From: Saccoglossus kowalevskii | Lineage: Eukaryota > Hemichordata > Enteropneusta > Harrimaniidae | Reading direction: 5' to 3' | NCBI RefSeq assembly: GCF_000003605.2 | Contig: NW_003105142.1 | Location: 3,163 to 23,971, forward strand | DNA length: 20,809 nucleotides | Part shown: in pieces, positions 9,203 to 18,399 of the stretch | Layout: every line of letters begins with the position of its first letter | How positions within the stretch are numbered: the first letter of the stretch is position 1 | Made by a program: the position numbers and the translations under genes | The notes under the pieces: generated by a model | Told to the model about the DNA's origin: nothing | Databases searched by the model: none | The model's input: only the letters and a program-made list of their open reading frames with translations

Positions 9203-9260
9203 ATGGCTCCTACACGCTGTTTGCGTGTCATCTGTTCCTTGTACGTGTTTGAGTGTAACT
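9203..9260 (-). other. Possible alternative (cassette) exon of the GPCR gene
   Basis: On minus, a good acceptor (CATTATTTTCCGTAG, ending at 9261) and a consensus donor (GTAAGT, 9202-9197) frame 58 bp, only 51 bp after the TM6-TM7 exon. Joined in phase 0 it would add SYTQTRTRNR and then a stop. That would replace helix 8 and the long tail with a short basic one, or mark the transcript for decay. Its length is not a multiple of three. Evidence is from splice motifs only. Confidence 0.3.
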
Positions 9261-9311
9261 CTACGGAAAATAATGTTTTACCTATTATGTATAATTGTTA
9301 TCTATACTCAC

Positions 9312-9527
9312 TCTGAAACCTTCATTGAGAAATCCATATATGATTGGGTTCATAAAACTATTAGCCATGGCAAGTAGTAGTGCACAGCTCTGTGCTATTC
9401 GCATACTATCCTGTGTTTCAATGTCGGCGTATAACGAAGGAACCAGATCGTTGATGACGTTGAAAACTTGCAGTGGAAACCAACAGGAGGAAAACACCAC
9501 GACAATAATTACCAGCATCTTTATTGT
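9312..9527 (-). CDS. GPCR, penultimate exon: TM6, ECL3 and TM7
   Basis: The exon has 72 codons, phase 0 at both ends. The acceptor is TTATTCATAG (ending at 9528) and the donor GTGAGT (9311-9306). It begins TIKMLVIIVVVFSSCWFPLQ, a textbook TM6 with the CWxP toggle motif directly after the basic end of ICL3 in the previous exon (RSKRK). ECL3 contains DLVPSLYADIETQDS. TM7 is ALLLAMANSFMNPIIYGFLN with the NPxxY motif as NPIIY, followed by NEGFR at the start of helix 8. The NPIIYGFxNExFR pattern and the IKMLxxVV opening are typical of the peptide-receptor branch that includes NPFF, tachykinin, leucokinin, NPY and RYamide receptors. The intron to the upstream exon is about 4.5 kb. All key residues are intact. 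Confidence 0.92.
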
Positions 9528-9539
9528 CTATGAATAACA

Positions 9540-10225
9540 TCAGATGACAATTTATGATTAATGAGAATTGCACAATATAAATAGAAGATATCTAAATGAC
9601 CCATAATACTCTATTCATCAAAGGGCGATGGCTATGGATTTAATCCATGCACGAATGTAACGCAAAGAAATTTGATTATTTTCTCGAAATAATAATAATA
9701 CGACTTCACATGCATCGCAGGCATGCCTAAGCTGATCACGTTCAAACTTTACACCGATACCATACAATTTGGGATATATTTTATGCACGTCCATTCATTT
9801 TGAAATCATATTCTCGGACTGACTGGGTTAAGTTTTGTTGCTATTGCACGATGGGTACTGTGTCACTTTTTTACATCGAATTCGAGTGCGTGCTGGGCGA
9901 TGATTAACGTCTTTTAAAATGTAGTAAAGTGTAGTAATTGTCACGTGTGCCAAGCATTTGGCAAAAAAATGATAATTTAATAAATCTGCAATGTGATAAT
10001 AAATCTGATAAATCTGCCATTCATGAGATATTCTGTATGTTAAATCAAGTTATCCATTCCACCATTCAAAATTGAATCATTGGCTATGAACCGAAGAGTG
10101 AAAACGTCAACTGGCAACCGTCGACTACGGACATGTATCGACAATACACAGTCCCTATTTGGCATTACCGGTGAATTTAAAAGCAGAATGCTGGAAGAGC
10201 ATATACTGGCATAGCATGTGGTGAT
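9540..10225. other. Intronic DNA of the GPCR gene (TM5-TM6 intron, 3' part)
   Basis: Nothing supported as a gene. A short tandem motif, AATAAATCTG-like, recurs three times at about 9979-10016. A 42-codon plus frame at 10086-10214 is too short and isolated to call. Confidence 0.45.
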
Positions 10226-10230
10226 TATGA

Positions 10231-10263
10231 CCACACACACACACACACACACAAACAAACAAT
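10231..10263 (+). repeat. (CA)n microsatellite with AAAC tail
   Basis: About eleven CA units run from 10231, followed by AAAC units and an A-rich run. The long minus-strand frame crossing it (10040-10327) is not trusted. Confidence 0.9.
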
Positions 10264-10880
10264 AAAAAACCACATGACCTCCGTCGGCTATTTTTGCTCG
10301 AATCTCAGAAACGTTTGACGTGTCCAAAACACATTTACAGACTGCGATTGTAGGATTTTAGACATAATTTAACACAAAATGGTTGTAACGTCGACAAAGT
10401 TGATCAAATCAAAACACAGCCTTAGTCAGGTGATATATTAACGAGGAATTGGCATGTACATAAATACACAAAACAGACGCCTTAATTTTATAGCACTTTT
10501 TCAACCCCCAAAATAGTGACGTACACCTGTGGATGTTTATGATGAAAAGATGGAATGAAATCACACTATTCATCCCCCCAAAAAGGTTTAAAGACTACGT
10601 TTTTAAGATTATAGACAAAATTAGTAATCAGTCAAACCTTTCATAAGGTCGTCTATATGCTGCAGTGGCATTATATTAAAAGAATATACCAACAATTTTG
10701 ATTGATGACATAAACCATAATACCCCATGCCCCATACCAAATCTTTAAAAAAATGTGAAAATGATCAAAGTGATCGTAATCTCGTTTAATGTTATTCAAT
10801 AAAAAAAGTTACTATGTATGGTATTACGAGTATGGTACTTGTGTACTTCCAACTGAATCAGGTTATATATGCATGAATGC

Positions 10881-10903
10881 CCCCCGTAAAATCATTGCGG
10901 GGG
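10881..10903. repeat. Short GC stem-loop
   Basis: CCCCCG (10881-10886) pairs with CGGGGG (10898-10903) around an 11-nt AT-rich loop. It stands out in AT-rich intronic sequence. No role is known. Confidence 0.5.
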
Positions 10904-10909
10904 ATTGGA

Positions 10910-11355
10910 AATTGAACTTCAACGTAAACTATCGCATACAATAAGTTGGGAACACTAAACGTCCTGTGCAGTCATAATCATGACAATTGCATGGCTAGTT
11001 TTAAACTGTGCGTATATCACTGCCACCCCTATCAGCTATGAAGTGTTCCAAGAGCGCCTGTGCCTTATCCGTAGTATCACAACACATCCAGGTTGTCAAA
11101 TGATTATGATAAAGACCCCCGTGATATCGTTTTACTCGTAATTATATTAGATCGGCACTACCTAAGGTGATAGTTGTTACGAATTGAATATGCCCTGGGT
11201 TTTATATTGTGCCATCAATGAAGCTACGAAACCGAGAAATGCGGAATCCCCAGAATTACATATTGCTATAGCCTGCTAATCTATTGAATTGGAGGTTTTT
11301 TATCTCAATAAAGACGCCCAAAGTAACACAATCCCTATGTATATGTTATATTATA
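10910..11355. other. Intronic DNA of the GPCR gene
   Basis: The stretch holds a 53-codon plus frame (10980-11141) that is somewhat GC-richer than its surroundings but has no recognised family. Otherwise no feature is seen. Confidence 0.4.
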
Positions 11356-11360
11356 TTTTA

Positions 11361-11650
11361 AATAAGATGCGCTAGGGCAAATTAAGTGTTGTATTGTCGG
11401 CGGAACCCATATTGTGTTAGCAGAAACAGGATTGTATCAAGGAAGTCAAATAATTGGTCTTTTACGATTGTCTCGAATGTTTTCCTTATTAGGGGTAGAA
11501 TTGAAATGAGCCTATAGTCACTGATGTTCATCCTATTTTAGATTTGAGTAATTTGGGGAAATTTAAATGCATCAGGAAATATGCCTAGAGAAATTGAATC
11601 GTTAATTATGTGAGCATATTGTATGTCATCTTTGGGCCATGTTTGAATGA
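11361..11650 (-). mobile_element. LINE reverse transcriptase fragment in the GPCR intron
   Basis: The minus strand reads as an N-terminal RT segment: YAHIINDSISLGIFPDAFKF, then NISDYRLISILPLIRKTFET, IVKDQLFDFLDTILFL, LTQYGFRRQYNT and, after a stop, FALAHLI. This follows the order of LINE RT blocks (II-SI-GIFP, DYRPISILP, QYGFRxxxST). At least one stop lies between the GIFP and DYR blocks and another after RRQYNT. Only about 95 codons remain. It is a fragment distinct from the two plus-strand LINEs and lies in the same orientation as the host gene. Its 5' limit may extend to about 11700. Confidence 0.8.
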
Positions 11651-11699
11651 AATTGGTAGATGTGAAGGTTGAACTGTATGTTCTGTCAAAATCTACCAC

Positions 11700-13270
11700 T
11701 CTGACCTTACCATCACAAATGATTGTGATCTACACAAACGCTGCAAGAAAATCATTGATTGTCCACGTGATATCAACTAAACAATTGAATGGACCTTGAA
11801 ATAAATCACATGGCTTTGAGTGTAGTATGAAAATCATACATAACGATGTGTCAAACAAAACCTATAATTTCGGGCTGTTTGACGCCATTGAATATTGAAT
11901 GCTGCATAGTGAGTGTATATCTGAACGACGAGGCAGTGAAACCTTATATTACGGAAAATATACTCCTGGCACCAAAGCTGAACTACGACTGTAAATAAAA
12001 AGATTCCTTTTAACCAGTAATTATTCAAACTTTTTTCGTTAACATGTTATGTTCTTAAATAATTAGTAGTCGTCACAGATGCAATTTCGAAAGTTGAATA
12101 ATGAAATCAAATTTTTTGTAATCATGTCTATATGTTTTATTAATTGTTATTTTTATGAATTAAATTAGTCACTAATGATCTCTTGTAGCGTATTTGTCAT
12201 TTATTATTGTTGTATACGTATCAAATGGTAGGCCATATTTCAATACTCAGTAATACAGAGTCATGTTCACAGCCATAAATACTGCAAAATAATGTTAGAA
12301 AAATGGTTTTAACATTACAATAAAGACTTTCCATTTTCGACATTGTAACATTCTTTTGTTTTTATGAAAATCTTAATATTTTTCTAGAATTTTCTTGTTT
12401 CCTTGTCATTTCAGTTGTTTTTAGCCCCCAAAAAAGAAATTCATAATGTCGAAAACGAAAAGTTGTTTATCGTAGTGTTAATTCTATCAAATCAAACGAT
12501 ACCCAACATGTATGTCTTCCGTAATCGCATACTACTTATGTGCTTTAGCAGTGATCTAATCTTATAACCCATTGACTTATTAGCGCTACTATCTCCGCCA
12601 TGCTCTAAAAACACGCAATTAACGTAATGTTAACTCTGTTCACTCTAAAATTGTGGGACTAGTTTGAAATTCGTGAGCTGAACGTGAGCCCATTTAACCA
12701 ATTTAAAATAATTCAGAGAGATTGATGGATTAGCAATTTATAGACGTGTGTAGTTGACATTTTACAGAAACCTTACAATACGTACTCGTGCTTCATAATA
12801 GACTACTAAGGTCATATGATTCTTTCACTGCGGCATCCAATAAAGGATCTGTCGGTTCCTATGAAGTGCTCACATATACATCAATCATGACGTCACTAAA
12901 CTGATTAATGTAGCTCGATGTCTACGTCATATGGAAACTTAAAAAACATGCATTCAACAGTCTGTTCCCAATTGTAATTGTATTTATATTACCCTGTATA
13001 CCAATTAATGCAAAGTAAGGACAAAACATCGCAACAACAGGTGATTTTTTCATTATTTTATTATTGTTCGGAGGTTTATCACACAATTAATTAGTAAATA
13101 CAATTCTATTCAAATGATGTCCACTAACCATCGCCAATGACATGATTATATCATGGCAGTCAATGAGTTTATCTAACGGCATACCTTATTTCACAATGGG
13201 TTATGTCTGTAGCGAAATAAATAATTTGATTTTGAACGTAAATTTCCGTTTTTATAGTTCAATGTCATTT
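11700..13270. other. Intronic DNA of the GPCR gene
   Basis: AT-rich, with no gene recognised. A perfect palindromic CRE-type octamer TGACGTCA lies at 12888-12895 and could be an intronic enhancer site or chance. The minus frame 11834-12028 has no supporting features. Confidence 0.45.
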
Positions 13271-13277
13271 CGAACTG

Positions 13278-13365
13278 CCCTTTGTGGCTCAGTTAGTGTG
13301 ACGTGGTAGATAGGCCGTCGGCCTGCAGTGGCGAGGCGATTGCCGTGATCGCCATTCGAATCCTG
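13278..13365 (+). mobile_element. tRNA-derived SINE head (pol III promoter boxes)
   Basis: A perfect box A-like TGGCTCAGTTAG lies at 13285-13296 and a box B-like ATTCGAATCC at 13354-13363. A 7-nt lead precedes box A as in a tRNA acceptor arm. Between them AGGCCGTCGGCCT (about 13312-13324) is palindromic and a GGCGA/TCGCC pairing spans the long-arm region. The T stem does not pair properly and the spacing exceeds a normal tRNA, so this is a SINE head or tRNA relic rather than a functional tRNA gene. The SINE body downstream could not be delimited. Confidence 0.5.
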
Positions 13366-13369
13366 TGTT

Positions 13370-14020
13370 TTCATGTTGTATTTGTAACGTATGTCTGTTT
13401 GCATGTACAATGTATCAACAAATGCGTGTAACACATATCTAGGCGTGGAAATATTCCAAAATAGTTTTGTGTTTGTCGCATCCCACGCGTTTTGACGCCA
13501 CTAAGATACTGTGACTTTTGTTTGTCATGTTTTCCTACGTTCTAGTTCATACAATCCCACAGTAACGCAAAATAGTCTATTAATATTTTCACTATAAAAC
13601 TTTCTTGCCCAAATTCTTCGGCACCTTTTTCTGAAATTCTTCAATATTTCTGCAAATGTTTCCTTATTTTACAGCCAACAGACAAAATTAGTAAATTTTC
13701 CGTTTTCACTCAAAAAATTTGGTTATTTTTGTCCCGATCCTCTGAAGGAAAGTGCAGACTACAAACGGGAATGTTTTGCAAATTTGTGATGAAAAGAGGG
13801 AACTGGTGATGAAAAGGTTAATGTAATACCGTCGTCCTGATGTAAGTTAACAGTTGTACATGCCTTATATACGAAGCACAAGACCCATATTGAACACGGG
13901 CGGCGTGTCTATTGCCGCTGGATTGAGATAATTTAAACATTTACATCACTAGTTTAACTTTTGTGAAACCAGTCTTATTCGGAAAATTTTTCTTCATTTG
14001 CACACATATTTACAAGAACG
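13370..14020. other. Intronic DNA just 3' of the TM3-TM5 exon
   Basis: AT-rich. Two near-identical phrases (GATGAAAAGAGGGAACTG and GATGAAAAGGTTAATG) occur at about 13789-13822. Nothing else is recognised. Confidence 0.4.
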
Positions 14021-14027
14021 CACTCAC

Positions 14028-14444
14028 CTTTCGTTTTGATCTCATTTGTGACAAATCTCTGTTATAATCAGCGTTCCCGGGCAAACTACGTCCCCAGAGG
14101 CGTCTACCAATATTGTAATAGGTATATGACAGTATACACAATGGTATGATGTACGTGATGACCAGGATGAAAAACTCGTATCCCATTGCGGCTGCAGGAC
14201 TCACTCTCTCACTGCAAAAAAATACAATATCTTCTGGTGTATCGATGAAATCATTAAGATCCACAGGCCTGGAACGCGCTGTTACCAACACAACAACTGA
14301 GAGTAAAATCGATACAATCCAGATAAGGAATACGATGTACTTAGCCCGATTTTTAGTTACACGTAGTTTGAATGGATACAAAACAGCATAATATCGATCA
14401 ATACCAATGGCTGTCAAAGTATATATACTGACGCAGACCGAAAT
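14028..14444 (-). CDS. Class A (rhodopsin-like) peptide GPCR, exon with TM3-TM5 and ICL3
   Basis: The exon has 139 codons, phase 0 at both ends. Its acceptor has a very long pyrimidine tract ending TTCATTAG (14445) and its donor is a perfect AAAG/GTGAGT (14027-14022). It starts inside TM3 (ISVCVSIYTLTAIGIDRYYA) with the DRY box, then ICL2 (LYPFKLRVTKNRAKY). TM4 is IVFLIWIVSILLSVVVLV. ECL2 has the conserved disulphide Cys in FFCSER. TM5 is FFILVITYIIPLCILSYTYY with the conserved Pro. ICL3 is LWGRSLPGNADYNRD and ends RSKRK. The LWG...PG.A...RD...KRK.IKML pattern across the splice resembles leucokinin-type receptors, while TM7 looks more NPFF-like, so the ligand is not assigned. The protein signals peptides across the plasma membrane through G proteins. 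The N-terminus, TM1-TM2 and early TM3 are not found in this window. Confidence 0.93.
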
Positions 14445-14449
14445 CTAAT

Positions 14450-16550
14450 GAACAAAAAAAGAACAAAAAACAAAGAACAAAAAATTACTCAATCGCATAT
14501 GTACGATATTTTTTTGAAATACGCTATAGCCAGAAGAAAACATGATTACTATGATATCAATATATCACATGATTGCATAAATCACACATAAACTCGTTTG
14601 TATCATAAATGATATATGGTTTGGTATGTTATTTCCACTTTACAGCAAGTCTCAGAGATATTGGGCCAGCAAATTATCTATCTTGCTCACTAATTTTTCA
14701 ACTTTGGTTTTACTGTCATCAGATGACTTGTAATTTGAATATAACCCTTTATACTGTCCCTATAAAATGCAGGTCATCAATGCGTTTTACTCATGTACAA
14801 TTAGTAAAAAAAGCTGTAGGGTCAAAGCTTGTATATAAGGTAGAATGTGATACTCAACAACAATGTCAACAAGCAAGATGCTTTGTGATTGGTCTGAATA
14901 TTGGCAGTTTGGTTTGAGTAGCCAATAAGGCATAATCTTGTGAGTCGAAAAACGCAGCATATGTCCTTGTGAATGCATACATGTGCAGTGCCATATTCCC
15001 AGTTCCGTGTCAGCAATGTGCCATGAGCTGAATGGAAATCCCTAAGCGTGTGTGGAAGAAAACGACTAAAGATGACATAGCTAATTCAGGAAATACAAGT
15101 CCTTGTTACTGTGGCAACTGGACAAGTACATTGAAAGTATTAGTCATCAAAAAAGGCCGTCAGAAGGACAAAGTAGGGTATATGATATACCTTACTTTTA
15201 GCTGCGTTGAGAAGATCTCATTCACACAAATCAGGCAGTGGTAAATTTGGATGTAGTGCTTTGAAGAGAAAGTCTGAGAGTTTAAGTAAGTTTGGCATTT
15301 GTGAATTGGGAAATCGATGCTAGAATTACTCGTCTTGGTTTTAGATTTAAGTATTTATACATGTAGAATAGGCGAGAAGTCACGCTGTGGTTATTTGCAT
15401 TTCATAAATGTTATTGTATCTGTGATATGTACAGAACTACTCTCAAAGATTTTACGGCCTGAGCTACTAACTGTAGTTGGTTATGTTTTGAAATGTGCAC
15501 TATGTGTGGGATAAATAACAAATAAGATACAAGTAATCGTGTATTTTTTTATTAACAGGGCACATATTAAATACAATATATTAAATAACAGGAGCAAACG
15601 ACGCAACGATTGTATCTTCAGGTGTGATTCTTGCCAACAATAAAGGCACAAACGTGAACGTAAATCACACAACTCTTAGCCCGGTACACGATTACCGGTC
15701 CGCTCAACTCCTCCATTATCTTGAATGAATGCTAACAGTTTACTCATTAACAAATTTAACTCATTGCAACGTCATGAAAAGAATTTGTTGGTTCTATTTT
15801 CATTGCTGTGACAACTATCAGTTGAAATAGCGCGTGGGGAAAATCACTGATAATCATTGTTCAGACAATCAGCGTCGTGGTCACGTACTGACATGGAGGC
15901 GAAATATAAACAGGTATTCTAGACGCAGTGGAAAGTCGTTACCCTGCAACGGCCATTGAGTATCTATGATAACATGGTTTTGTACTAAAATGTGGTTAAT
16001 ATGTGGAATGAATTGTTCCCCCAATGTTTAGATAGTAGCAATGTCAGTGAATGTGTACATCATGTCTACACCTTGTTCAATATATAGTACCCACCATATA
16101 TTAATTAAATAGTTAAAATTACAAACATATTGTTGACATCACGTGTCTAAAATAAGGCGTTCTGAGACATATTTGCAAACTGTTTATTTTATTTACTCGG
16201 CATATTTGGCATTCGTTCAGCAATACTGCAAATGAATAAGCGATATGAAGTTATTAAGTTTTGGATAGTGATGGTAGGATTAAATTGATTTCATTAATCG
16301 TATTTCTAAATCATAATTGCATATATTGTAACATCTTTGGCAATTGTAGTTTATTTTTCTGTTTGCGTTAATCTTACAATAGCATCCCATTGCATAATCT
16401 ATGACATAATGCATCCAGCCGCGGTTACTGATGATCTGAATGATAAAACTGTTCTAGATTAAGTGACACATGTATGTGGCCAGTAAGCTCCACGCACCAA
16501 AATGATGATCACAGTAAGCTAGCACAAATAATATAACTAGTGATAAGCAA
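14450..16550. other. Upstream intron DNA of the GPCR gene, no recognised exon
   Basis: Searched on minus for TM1-TM2 motifs (GN..V, NLA..D, W.FG..C) without success. Frames at 14609-14917 and 15032-15244 on plus and 14787-15016 on minus overlap one another and show no known domain. The stretch 14820-15190 is less AT-rich and may be an old transposon remnant, but I cannot name it. Confidence 0.4.
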
Positions 16551-16563
16551 TAGACATGCTTAC

Positions 16564-16629
16564 AAAGTCCGATTCAACTGAAGACAAGTAAAAAGCAAAT
16601 AATGCCAATAAAAGAGGGGCTCTATACAT
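16564..16629 (-). other. Possible signal-peptide mini-exon
   Basis: On minus, an ATG at 16629-16627 opens 22 codons beginning MYRAPLLLALFAFYLSSVES. This is a basic start, a hydrophobic core and a plausible cleavage site (VES), followed directly by a GTAAGC donor-type site (16563-16558). It could be the first coding exon of a secreted protein nested in the GPCR's upstream intron. An earlier out-of-frame ATG and the lack of a matching next exon keep this weak. Confidence 0.2.
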
Positions 16630-16639
16630 TCCATCACAC

Positions 16640-17365
16640 TCAAGTGAAGATATGTCACTAAACGAATACTTCTAGATATGTATATTTAGATTCAACAAAC
16701 GGGAAGTTCATAATATTCTTAAAATAAATATCATTGCAATCATATTTTAGTTTTGTTCAGTCTAATTAACCCGTCCACCATTAACTGAAATAAACCAAAT
16801 ACTCTCTGTCGCAAGTGATCCGAGTAGGATATTTTTTGAAAAGACAAACTGTTGCTGTGAATGTAAGGTTTCCATTAATAGAATCACACAGTCTATATGG
16901 TTGCATCTCTACTAGGTACAATGGTGTATAATATTTACAGTTGTTCCAGTATCTGGCAATGCCCTAGCAATTGAATTTATTTTTTAATATTAGTTGTAAT
17001 CTGCAAATTAGGCATAGAACATAACCCGGAGCGAGATTTACTTAACATTTACAACCATTCCTAACTAGAGGTAAGTACAATATAAACACGAGTTCATGTT
17101 AATGCTACATAGCGATTACATGTAGCAAACCCCTGCTGAAAACATTAAAATTCAAAGTTTTTTATAAAACCGTATGTTCTATACGGAAAACACATTAGAT
17201 AAAACACCACTAGCGACATGGCAGTCTGTTAATATAGATTCCTGGGGCCCATATGCTCTGAATTCGTTTAGTTGTAAACACATCATGTTCTTAACAAATG
17301 CATTACTAAAAAAACATGTTTATTTGACAATCACGCTAGAAGTAATTAAGACGTAGCCTTAAAAT
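16640..17365. other. AT-rich noncoding DNA
   Basis: No convincing coding or repeat structure. The plus frame 17174-17356 and a minus open stretch over the same bases both lack recognisable motifs. Confidence 0.4.
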
Positions 17366-17370
17366 GTGTG

Positions 17371-17470
17371 GGTATACGAGTGTCATACGGTTCTATCATT
17401 GTATGACAATGAAAGGTACGGGTATACGAGTGTCATACGGTTCTATCATTGTATGACAATGAAAGGTACG
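17371..17470 (+). repeat. Perfect tandem duplication, 2 x 50 bp, carrying inverted repeats
   Basis: Bases 17371-17420 and 17421-17470 are identical over all 50 positions. Each copy contains TGTCATAC and, 12 nt later, its exact inverse complement GTATGACA (17381-17388 with 17401-17408 in copy one). The nested palindrome ATTGT-ATG-ACAAT overlaps the second arm. Full identity suggests a recent duplication or maintenance by conversion. Confidence 0.95.
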
Positions 17471-17474
17471 GAAA

Positions 17475-17960
17475 AACGTAAATTGAGTTCAACTACAAAG
17501 TGATGCATTAATATCGTGTATATTACTGTAAGAAACAAAAATAAATGATAAATTGAAAATGTCTGCATGGAAGCTTGTTTCCTTACTTCATACTTTGGAT
17601 ATCTGTGCGTACTGCAATGAGTATTAATTAAACAGACCCTCTTTTCTAGTGTATATGGTTTCATTTATATTAGACTAGTGCAGTACATATAATATTTTAA
17701 CAATATAGTAATTTCTAATACTGTAGAAGTTTCGATAGGAATTAATAACAAATAAACAGCGTTCATTCTATGATTGACTCACATATAAGTATGAGAATTA
17801 TTAATTTTTTATTGTTCCTAAACGTATTTATATTTTTCACAATAATAATGCGTGTGTTTATATTACATACGTATAACCAATCTGATTAAAATCCCATGTA
17901 GATATAGGCTATAGGCTTTTTTTTAATTTTTATATTTTTTAATTTTTGTTTATTTTATGA
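17475..17960. other. AT-rich noncoding DNA with T-rich tracts
   Basis: No gene is seen. T-rich and A-rich homopolymer-like tracts lie at about 17917-17960. Confidence 0.45.
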
Positions 17961-17964
17961 ATAT

Positions 17965-17970
17965 TTTATT
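17965..17970 (-). terminator. Candidate poly(A) signal for the small minus-strand ORF
   Basis: Minus-strand AATAAA lies 20 bp past the stop at 17990-17992, at the usual distance for a short 3' UTR. AT richness makes chance likely. Confidence 0.3.
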
Positions 17971-17989
17971 TGCCGATAATAAGTTTTTA

Positions 17990-18247
17990 TTATATATATT
18001 GTATCTCGATTGCCGTAACTACATCTGACTCGGGATAGTTCAAACCACTTTTACAAGGATGCGCCGCTCGGCTAAAATGACATGCCCCAGACAGAGTATC
18101 GCCTGTATCCAGACATTTCATACTGTGTAAATACATAAATATGTCATTCACTATAAAGAAATGTATACCACCCGCTCCGAAAAGAAATTGCGAGAATGTA
18201 ATGCACACAATTATAATAGTTAGATACGTTGATGTACTTACTGCCAT
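17990..18247 (-). CDS. Hypothetical small secreted Cys-containing protein (85 aa)
   Basis: The ATG context is good (GACATGG). Residues 1-27 (MAVSTSTYLTIIIVCITFSQ, then FLFGAGG) look like a signal peptide with a clear hydrophobic core. The rest includes KCLDTGDTLSGACHFSRAAH and PCKSGLNYPESD, with three cysteines after the presumed cleavage site. An AATAAA follows the stop closely. A CCAAT box (18593-18589) and TATAAAAC (18576-18569) lie about 330 bp upstream on the same strand. Against it, there are several upstream ATGs, a GTAAGT donor-like site sits at codons 3-4, and an overlapping plus-strand frame exists. No family is recognised. It would be nested in the GPCR's upstream intron. Confidence 0.3.
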   Translation of the reverse strand: MAVSTSTYLTIIIVCITFSQFLFGAGGIHFFIVNDIFMYLHSMKCLDTGDTLSGACHFSRAAHPCKSGLNYPESDVVTAIEIQYI

Positions 18248-18370
18248 GTCAGTACTGTATCGCTATTGCGTCGAGTACGAGTCAGCGTACTCCGGTTGGT
18301 GGCAGGGTCGGTGCCTAGACTGGCATGGCCTGACCGGCGGTGGGCAGGACGGTAACGCCACCTTCAAAGT
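18240..18370. other. GC/CpG-rich patch
   Basis: About 130 bp are clearly GC-rich with many CpG dinucleotides, in contrast to the AT-rich surroundings. On plus it is open (18245-18395) with G/C-ending codons reading YCVEYESAYSGWWQGRCLDW and then HGLTGGGQDGNATFK. On minus it lies directly before the start of the small secreted ORF. It may be a CpG-rich promoter-proximal region, an exon on either strand, or foreign repeat DNA. Confidence 0.45.
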
Positions 18371-18399
18371 GTGTCTATATTTTAGATCACATTAACTCG

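Noticed and set aside
9102-9537. Plus-strand frames opposite the TM6-TM7 exon
   Set aside because: They are shadows of the minus-strand receptor exon, whose motifs and splice sites are clear.
10086-10214. 42-codon plus frame starting MNRRVKTSTGNRRLRTC
   Set aside because: It reads smoothly but is short and isolated, with no splice context or known family.
10040-10327. 95-codon minus frame with VCVCVCV
   Set aside because: It crosses the (CA)n microsatellite and has no recognised domain.
10980-11141. 53-codon plus frame with CLIRSITTHPGC, first thought to be a cystine-knot (bursicon-like) exon
   Set aside because: The spacing between the two cysteines is about three residues shorter than in that family, and no following donor or partner exon was seen.
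13278-13365. Functional tRNA gene
   Set aside because: The boxes are good but the T stem does not pair and the spacing is too long. A SINE head fits better.
14787-15244. Overlapping frames on both strands in a less AT-rich block
   Set aside because: No frame has a recognisable domain. It may be an old transposon, but I could not identify a family.
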